A DNA stretch of 9,838 nt. Source: UBA1046 sp964624395 (GTDB lineage: Bacteria; Bacillota; Clostridia; Saccharofermentanales; DTU023). Positions 1 through 4,432 of this stretch are shown here, piece after piece. The stretch lies in contig CAZUWY010000056.1 of NCBI GenBank assembly GCA_964624395.1, positions 1 to 9,838 of the forward strand. Direction: 5' to 3'. The first letter of the stretch is position 1, and each line of letters starts with the position of its first letter. Position numbers and translations under genes: made by a program. The notes below the pieces were generated by a model. That model was not told the DNA's origin. It made no database searches and worked only from the letters and a program-made list of their open reading frames with translations.

Positions 1-511
1 ACACGATGGCATTGAAACTATGATGTCTATATAGTAAAAGCGAACTACGTATGTGGGGATCATAAAGAGTAAAATACATCGTTTTGGGTATTGCAAGTAG
101 CTAGTTGAATAAAATAGAAATCCTTAATATGATACTGCCTTACAACCGTTAAAATTGATCACAAAAGTAACGTAACTTAAACAAATATGGGAGTAGTTCA
201 AGGTGAAACCTTGCAGCTTATCTTCTAATTTACATTGCTTACAAGCCTCATACAGTTTATTTCTCTCATCACTTTCGAAGATTGTTCCAATAAATATATG
301 GCCATTTGCTCTCGGTATCAACTTGAATGACAATTTCTTTTTCTAGGATCGATGCTCCTGACTTCTCCGTCATTCTAAGAGGTATAATTAGTCGGAGCTC
401 ACTGTCCTAAGAATATGCAAGATGCTTATAATTGCACAATAAAAAAGAAACAATCGCCAGCAAGAGTTATATAATCAGTGAAATAGCAGGGCAAAGAAGG
501 GAAGAATCGTC
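1..511. other. Spacer with no convincing gene
   Basis: AT-rich stretch upstream of the metallophosphoesterase gene. I see no RNA gene or mobile-element end in it. The only sizeable open frame (minus strand, 124-333, 69 codons) has no good ribosome binding site and no recognisable motif, so I do not call it. Two TATAAT hexamers (383-388 and 427-432) and a short CTCCG/CGGAG inverted pair around 366-397 suggest the second half holds the promoter region of the downstream gene. Confidence 0.5.
427..432 (+). promoter_or_regulatory. Possible -10 box for the metallophosphoesterase gene
   Basis: A perfect TATAAT lies 80 bp before the ATG at 512. No good -35 hexamer stands 16-18 bp upstream, so this is a weak call. 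A second TATAAT at 383-388 is an alternative, with CTGACT at 358-363 as a poor -35 at 19 bp spacing. Confidence 0.3.
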
Positions 512-1669
512 ATGGGCGTAGTGGGGATAATTTTAGCCATCGTAATGATACTGTCAATTTTAGTAGGCGCTAACTATTATGTCGCACAAAGAATATATAA
601 ATGGTTTAGTTTGTTTTTGCCGCAAATCAATGCAAAGATTTATTTTGGTGTTTACATAGCTCTTGCAGTAATAATGATTCTAGGTATTGTGCGCTATTTT
701 CTGCCCATCCCTTTACCTATACAAAACATAATAGGCTGGATCAGCACCTACTGGATGGGCATTTTTTTGTTTTTGCTGATGCTGTTTTTACTAGCCGATT
801 TAGCATTGCTTATCGGGAGTCTCACAAAGATATTTCCCAAGCCTATGCCGTCAAATATTCGGTTTATCTCCGGCTTGCTTGTTCTTTTACTGACCAGCGG
901 GATCGTTGCTTACGGGGCATACAACTCAAGGCAGATCAGGCATGTTTCTTATGATGTGGCGCTTAACGGGCATACTTTATCGTCTGAACTAAAAATAGTC
1001 CTTATTAGCGACTTGCATTTAGGAACTACAAACAATGAAAAGAATCTTGCCAATATCGTTGAGGAGATTAACAGCTTAAATCCCGACATTGTGTGTATGG
1101 CAGGAGATATTTTTAATGATGATTTTAATGCCATCCAAAACCCTGCCGAAGCAAGTAATTTGCTTAAAAGCATAAATTCGACATACGGCGTATACGCCAG
1201 TTTGGGCAATCATGATGGCGGTAGCACAATTGAGCAAATGATCAATTTCCTCAAAGAAAGCAATATAAAACTTCTGAACGATGAGTATGTAATTATTGAC
1301 GACCGGCTTGTTATGATCGGGCGGCTAGACCCGTCACCGATTGGCGGCTTTGGAGATTTGCGAAGAAAAGATACAGCAGATTTGCTGGCTTCAATAGATA
1401 CAGACTTGCCCGTTATAGTAATGGAGCATACTCCCTCGGCAATTAATCAATACGGCGAGGAAGTTGATCTGATCCTTTCCGGACATACTCACGACGGGCA
1501 GATAATTCCGGGCAATTTGATCGTAAGAGCTATTTATACTGTCAGCTATGGGTATTACCAAAGGGATGCCGGCAGTCCCCATGTTATCGTTACATCCGGC
1601 GTAGGAACTTGGGGGACGCCTTTGCGCGTTGGCACGAATAATGAAATTGTAAGTATCTTATTGCATTAG
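512..1669 (+). CDS. Membrane-anchored calcineurin-like metallophosphoesterase
   Basis: 385-residue protein. The N-terminal part (about residues 1-140) has four hydrophobic segments, near 4-24, 44-64, 75-103 and 118-137. A catalytic domain with the full calcineurin-like signature follows: D-L-H (D167, H169), GD (D199), GNHD (N233-H234-D235), a lone His in MEHTP (H306) and GHTHDGQ (H325, H327). These are the expected ligands of a two-metal phosphoesterase centre, so the enzyme should be active. The layout resembles membrane-bound MPE proteins related to YkuE/YaeI of Bacillus and E. coli. The catalytic domain follows the fourth segment; which side of the membrane it faces is not certain. The substrate cannot be read from sequence; cell-envelope phosphoesters or lipid head groups are possible. 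The start is supported by a purine-rich AAGGGA at 497-502, 9 bp before the ATG. The gene appears monocistronic, with long spacers on both sides and no clear terminator. Confidence 0.9.
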   Translation: MGVVGIILAIVMILSILVGANYYVAQRIYKWFSLFLPQINAKIYFGVYIALAVIMILGIVRYFLPIPLPIQNIIGWISTYWMGIFLFLLMLFLLADLALLIGSLTKIFPKPMPSNIRFISGLLVLLLTSGIVAYGAYNSRQIRHVSYDVALNGHTLSSELKIVLISDLHLGTTNNEKNLANIVEEINSLNPDIVCMAGDIFNDDFNAIQNPAEASNLLKSINSTYGVYASLGNHDGGSTIEQMINFLKESNIKLLNDEYVIIDDRLVMIGRLDPSPIGGFGDLRRKDTADLLASIDTDLPVIVMEHTPSAINQYGEEVDLILSGHTHDGQIIPGNLIVRAIYTVSYGYYQRDAGSPHVIVTSGVGTWGTPLRVGTNNEIVSILLH

Positions 1670-2072
1670 ATACTGGCTTCAGTTATGCCGCAAGGTGATT
1701 TTTGTAAAGAAGCGCTTAGTATTCAATATTGCCGGCTTAATTTTGGTATTTATTGTTTGATGTTTTTTGCCGTCAAAACTGCACCTTTGCTCGTTGACAT
1801 AATATTAGGGTTTCAGGTGCTGGGCTGTTGGGGCAACCTCTCTTTTCGAGAACAATTGTCTAAAAACATATGGCGTTGTTTTTGCATCTCTGTTTCCGCT
1901 GATATATATCTTTAGCACGCTGGAATAGCTGAGTTTAGGCAGGCAAGTGTTTCGGTGCCTTTAAAACCAGCTTAGAAAAGATTGGCAAGAAACTTTATGT
2001 CCGACAATGTATTCATTTGCCAGTAAATCTCTACCAGTACATCCCTAGCAAGAGAAATTTACAGAAGCCGAT
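1670..2072. other. Spacer with no convincing gene
   Basis: About 400 bp between the phosphoesterase gene and the ArsR promoter. An open frame at 1685-1915 (76 codons) begins without a ribosome binding site, matches nothing I know and has an odd Cys/Trp-rich composition, so I treat it as chance. A short GTTG-GGG-CAAC hairpin near 1826-1837 lacks a proper U-tract, so no terminator is called. Confidence 0.45.
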
Positions 2073-2085
2073 TCAATCATATTGA
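2073..2085. promoter_or_regulatory. Probable ArsR operator (inverted repeat)
   Basis: Perfect inverted repeat TCAAT-cat-ATTGA that overlaps the -35 box at 2082-2087. The heptamer CAATCAT also recurs as a direct repeat 12 bp apart (2074-2080 and 2086-2092). ArsR/SmtB repressors typically bind imperfect AT-rich dyads at their own promoters and leave when metal binds, so this site is well placed for autorepression. The protein-operator link is inferred. Confidence 0.5.
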
Positions 2086-2110
2086 CAATCATCTATCTGA
2101 GGCGTAAGAT
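2082..2110 (+). promoter_or_regulatory. Promoter of the arsR-permease-thioredoxin operon
   Basis: A perfect -35 TTGACA (2082-2087) is followed after exactly 17 bp by TAAGAT (2105-2110, four of six matches to TATAAT). Transcription should start around 2117, giving a leader of about 27 nt before the ATG at 2144. The -35 lies inside the inverted repeat at 2073-2085. Confidence 0.65.
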
Positions 2111-2133
2111 CTCATATAGATAAGTATGAATGT

Positions 2134-2139
2134 GAGGTG
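2134..2139 (+). promoter_or_regulatory. Ribosome binding site that decides the ArsR start
   Basis: GAGGTG lies 4 bp before the ATG at 2144 (6 bp counted from GAGG). The upstream in-frame ATG at 2126 has only an AT-rich leader with no Shine-Dalgarno match, and this site falls inside that longer reading frame. The shorter start is therefore preferred. Confidence 0.6.
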
Positions 2140-2143
2140 CAGA

Positions 2144-2443
2144 ATGAATATAGGTGAAGTATCAAAAATCTGCAAAGCACTTGGGGAAGAGAATCGTATC
2201 AAGATTGTCAAGCTTCTTACGGATGGCGAAAGATGCGCTTGTGATCTGCTGAAGAACTTAAATATCACTCAGCCGACCTTGTCACATCACTTAAAAGTAT
2301 TATCTAAGTGCAATTTAATTATCACCCGGAAAGAGGGCAAGTGGTCCTACTATTCACTGATTTGTGAAACGCTGACAGAGTTTAGGGACTTCATCGCAGA
2401 CCTTGACTGTAATAAAAGCAAGAGGATGTGTGGCTGCAAATGA
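2144..2443 (+). CDS. ArsR/SmtB-family metal(loid)-responsive repressor
   Basis: 99-residue winged-helix DNA-binding protein. Residues about 14-50 (ALGEENRIKIVKLL ... QPTLSHHLKVL) form the helix-turn-helix, and KEGKWSYYSL (64-72) is the beta-hairpin wing. The sensor segment ERCACDLL carries C31 and C33, as in the ELCVCDLC box of arsenic-sensing ArsR, but the third Cys of that box is Leu. Further Cys at 10, 56, 74 and 89 and a Cys-rich tail (C96, C98) could complete a thiolate site, as C-terminal Cys pairs do in some Cd/Pb or As sensors. It should repress its own operon and be released by a soft metal or metalloid. An in-frame ATG at 2126 would add six residues. The stop overlaps the permease start (ATGA, 2440-2443). 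Which ion is sensed cannot be decided from sequence. Confidence 0.9.
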   Translation: MNIGEVSKICKALGEENRIKIVKLLTDGERCACDLLKNLNITQPTLSHHLKVLSKCNLIITRKEGKWSYYSLICETLTEFRDFIADLDCNKSKRMCGCK

Positions 2444-3447
2444 TTTGGTCTTTTATCCAGGATCAGCTGCTGGGAATGAAATGGCTGAATAATTTTGTGG
2501 GCAGAGGGCTGAGTGCCCTGGGGCTTGACATCGATAGCCGCATTGGCGGGAGCGTTCAGTTTTTCATCTATGATGTGCTGAAAATAGCAATATTACTTTG
2601 CCTGCTGATATTCATTATTTCAGTTATTCAGAGTTATTTCCCGCCCGAACGAAGCCGTAAAATTTTAGGCCGTTTCAACGGGATCGGTGCCAATGTGCTT
2701 GCAGCCTTGCTTGGTACAGTGACACCATTTTGTTCCTGCTCTTCTATTCCTCTTTTCATTGGTTTCACAACGGCAGGCCTGCCACTCGGAGTCACATTTT
2801 CATTTTTAATTTCCTCACCAATGGTTGATTTGGGTTCGCTTGTCCTGTTAATGAGTATCTTCGGTGCTAAAGTTGCTGTGCTTTATGTGGTCCTGGGTCT
2901 GGTCATCGCGGTTATCGGGGGGAGCCTAATAGAAAGATTACACTTTGAGAACCAGCTAGCTGACTATATTCTGGAGCTCCAACAAACTCAAAAAGAAGAA
3001 GGAGAGCTTCAGACATTGTCAGCCAAGGATCGAATCCGCTTTGCTAGAGAACAGGTTGCCAGTACCTTTAAGAAAGTTATCCCTTACATTCTAATTGGTG
3101 TCGGTATTGGTGCCTTTATACACAACTGGGTGCCCGAGTCATTCATTGTAGACACCCTGGGGACGAATAATCCCTTTGGTGTTTTAATTGCCACGATTGT
3201 CGGAGCTCCTATGTACGGAGATATTTTCGGCACTATCCCCATTGCTGAGGCCTTGCTGACCAAGGGAGCTCAACTGGGTGTTGTCCTTGCTTTTATGATG
3301 GCGGTCACCACTTTATCCCTTCCTTCTCTGATCATGTTAAAAAATGCCGTAAAACCCAAATTGCTCGCTGTATTTATCGCCATTAGCATCATTGGGATAA
3401 TCCTTGTAGGATACTTCTTTAATGTCATACAAGCATTTATAGTTTAG
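2440..3447 (+). CDS. ArsP/YraQ-type (DUF318) membrane permease
   Basis: 335-residue polytopic membrane protein of the permease family that includes ArsP (exporter of trivalent organoarsenicals) and YraQ/SO_0444-type proteins. Diagnostic features are TPFCSCSSIPLFIGF in the first half (C98, C100), SFLISSPMVDLGS just after, and in the second half GAPMYGDIFGTIPIAEAL followed by AFMMAVTTLSLPSLIML. The halves look like a repeat of about four hydrophobic segments each, joined by a charged Gln/Glu/Lys-rich loop around residues 167-205. It probably exports the species sensed by the upstream ArsR protein, and the paired Cys may bind it. I chose the ATG at 2440 because it overlaps the arsR stop as ATGA, which favours translational coupling. 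An in-frame GTG at 2428 would add four residues, but AAGAGG sits too close to it. Substrate (organoarsenical, arsenite, Cu/Zn or other) is unresolved. Confidence 0.88.
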   Translation: MIWSFIQDQLLGMKWLNNFVGRGLSALGLDIDSRIGGSVQFFIYDVLKIAILLCLLIFIISVIQSYFPPERSRKILGRFNGIGANVLAALLGTVTPFCSCSSIPLFIGFTTAGLPLGVTFSFLISSPMVDLGSLVLLMSIFGAKVAVLYVVLGLVIAVIGGSLIERLHFENQLADYILELQQTQKEEGELQTLSAKDRIRFAREQVASTFKKVIPYILIGVGIGAFIHNWVPESFIVDTLGTNNPFGVLIATIVGAPMYGDIFGTIPIAEALLTKGAQLGVVLAFMMAVTTLSLPSLIMLKNAVKPKLLAVFIAISIIGIILVGYFFNVIQAFIV

Positions 3448-3459
3448 GGAGAAGATAAG

Positions 3460-3711
3460 ATGAAAATCAATTCGATTAAAGTATTGGGAAGCGGCTGCAG
3501 CAAATGCAAGAGGCTGCTCGAAAACACAAAGCAAGCTGCCGTAAATCTTGGAATTGACGCGGAAATCGAATACATTTCAGATATGAAGCAAGTTATGTCA
3601 TACGGAGTGATGGGGATGCCCGTTTTACTTGTCAATGAAAAGATTGTCTCACAGGGTAGAGTTTTGAAAGTTAAAGAAGCCGAGCAAATCCTGAGTGGCT
3701 TTAAAGGGTAG
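3460..3711 (+). CDS. Small thioredoxin-fold (redox-active disulfide) protein
   Basis: 83-residue single-domain protein. The N-terminal strand is followed by GSGCSKCKRLL with a CXXC pair (C13, C16), and MPVLLVNE supplies the cis-proline (P54). This matches the short redox-active disulfide protein 2 type of thioredoxin-like protein, which often travels with ArsR regulators and DUF318 permeases in anaerobes. It has no signal peptide and should be cytoplasmic. Plausible roles are reducing the substrate or the Cys residues of the permease, or acting as a thiol metallochaperone. It lies 12 bp downstream of the permease gene with AGGGAG at 3446-3451, 8 bp before its ATG, so it is the third gene of the operon. 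Confidence 0.88.
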   Translation: MKINSIKVLGSGCSKCKRLLENTKQAAVNLGIDAEIEYISDMKQVMSYGVMGMPVLLVNEKIVSQGRVLKVKEAEQILSGFKG

Positions 3712-3994
3712 GCGAAGCTCAGTCCCAGCTAACAGGGCACTTTATACACTAGCGTTTGCAAGGGCAAATATTTTTCATGAAAGATTTGTGTGCCTAAATC
3801 AAAGCTTGAACAAAGCAAGCCGCAACTAGCCTGCAACGGGAGAAGAAAAAACAAAATCCAGCTAATGAACCATTTTTTGGGGTTGTATTAGTTTTAGTGC
3901 AAGAAGCAAACCAGCTATGGTCCACTCAAAAAAGGACGGATCTTTGGCGACTATCATGATTCAAATTTAATATGTTAGATACCTGGCAGCGAAG
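3712..3994. other. Spacer between the metal operon and the BlaI/M56 unit
   Basis: AT-rich, with no open frame of note on either strand. It contains the weak terminator at 3754-3775 and nothing else I can name. Confidence 0.5.
3754..3775 (+). terminator. Weak rho-independent terminator after the metal operon
   Basis: TTTGC-AAGG-GCAAA forms a five-pair stem with a four-base loop, extended by one G-T pair, and is followed by TATTTTT. It lies about 45 bp after the stop of the thioredoxin-like gene. The stem is short and AT-rich, so efficiency is doubtful. Confidence 0.4.
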
Positions 3995-4023
3995 TTGACA
4001 AGTCAGTTTACTGAGTATAGACT
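3995..4023 (+). promoter_or_regulatory. Promoter of the BlaI/M56 operon
   Basis: A perfect -35 TTGACA (3995-4000), a 17-bp spacer and TAGACT (4018-4023, four of six matches to TATAAT). Transcription should start near 4030, in the middle of the dyad cluster, leaving a leader of about 35 nt. The layout fits tight repression by a protein bound over the spacer, the -10 box and the start site. Confidence 0.6.
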
Positions 4024-4051
4024 GAGTTTAGTCTATTGAATATCGACTAAA
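4003..4051. promoter_or_regulatory. Cluster of overlapping dyads, probable BlaI-type operator
   Basis: Three inverted repeats overlap the promoter: TCAGT-tt-ACTGA (4003-4014); ATAGACT-N6-AGTCTAT (4017-4036); and TTTAGTC-N11-GACTAAA (4027-4051), whose spacer holds a smaller dyad TATT-g-AATA (4034-4042). ACTGAGT is repeated directly at 4010-4016 and 4021-4027, 11 bp apart, about one helical turn. BlaI/MecI/CopY repressors bind dyads of TACA/TGTA type. These arms are built on AGTC/GACT instead, so the specificity may have diverged. Binding by the adjacent repressor is inferred from position. Confidence 0.6.
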
Positions 4052-4064
4052 TAAAGGCAGGTAT

Positions 4065-4430
4065 ATGGTTGTGGTCAGTCTGGGTGAAGTAGAGTCTCGT
4101 TTCGCAGAGATTATTTGGCAGCATGAGCCCTTGCATTCACGGGAATTAGTCAAACTTTGCGAGAAGGCTTTGGACTGGAAGAGGTCGACAACCTATACAG
4201 TCCTTCGAAAGCTCATTGACCGGGGTCTCTTTAAGAATGAGGATGGGATGGTGTCATCCGTCATTTCCCGGGAAGACTATGAAGCCTTGCAAAGCGAGCA
4301 TTTTGTCGCAAAGAGCTTTGACGGCTCTCTGCCAGCCTTTATCGCCGCCTTTACCAGACGAAAGTCTCTTTCAGAGAAGGAAGTCGCCCAGATCCAGCAA
4401 ATGATTGAAGAGGCGGCCAGAGAAAACTGA
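4065..4430 (+). CDS. BlaI/MecI/CopY-family transcriptional repressor
   Basis: 121-residue repressor. Residues 5-75 form the winged helix: LGEVESRFAEIIW, then HSRELVKLCEKALDWKRSTTYTVLRKLIDRGLF with the recognition helix around TTYTVLRKL (42-50), and a wing around residues 57-68. The C-terminal helices (about 75-118, including SFDGSLPAFIAAF and LSEKEVAQIQQMIEE) form the dimerisation part. In staphylococcal BlaI and MecI, signalling leads to cleavage at an Asn-Phe bond in this region; the aligned position here reads Ala95-Phe96. The start is supported by AAAGG at 4053-4057, 7 bp before the ATG. The M56 gene begins 2 bp after the stop, the usual pairing of repressor and membrane protease. It probably represses its own operon through the dyads just upstream. 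The name blaI is avoided because a beta-lactam link is unproven. Confidence 0.9.
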   Translation: MVVVSLGEVESRFAEIIWQHEPLHSRELVKLCEKALDWKRSTTYTVLRKLIDRGLFKNEDGMVSSVISREDYEALQSEHFVAKSFDGSLPAFIAAFTRRKSLSEKEVAQIQQMIEEAAREN

Positions 4431-4432
4431 AG

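Noticed and set aside
124..333. Minus-strand 69-codon open frame
   Set aside because: It has no convincing ribosome binding site, no recognisable motif, an isolated position and AT-rich composition. A real small gene cannot be excluded.
1685..1915. Plus-strand 76-codon open frame after the phosphoesterase gene
   Set aside because: It has no Shine-Dalgarno site, an unnatural Cys/Trp/aromatic mix and no family I know.
1917..2060. Minus-strand protein-like stretch (DVLVEIYWQMNTLSDIKFLANLF)
   Set aside because: It ends in a stop with no start or ribosome binding site and resembles no known protein. It is too short to call a pseudogene.
2126..2143. Upstream ATG as the start of the ArsR protein
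   Set aside because: There is no Shine-Dalgarno site before it, while GAGGTG sits correctly before the ATG at 2144.
2428..2439. GTG start for the permease
   Set aside because: AAGAGG is only 2 bp from it, which is too close. The ATG at 2440 forms the usual ATGA overlap with the arsR stop.
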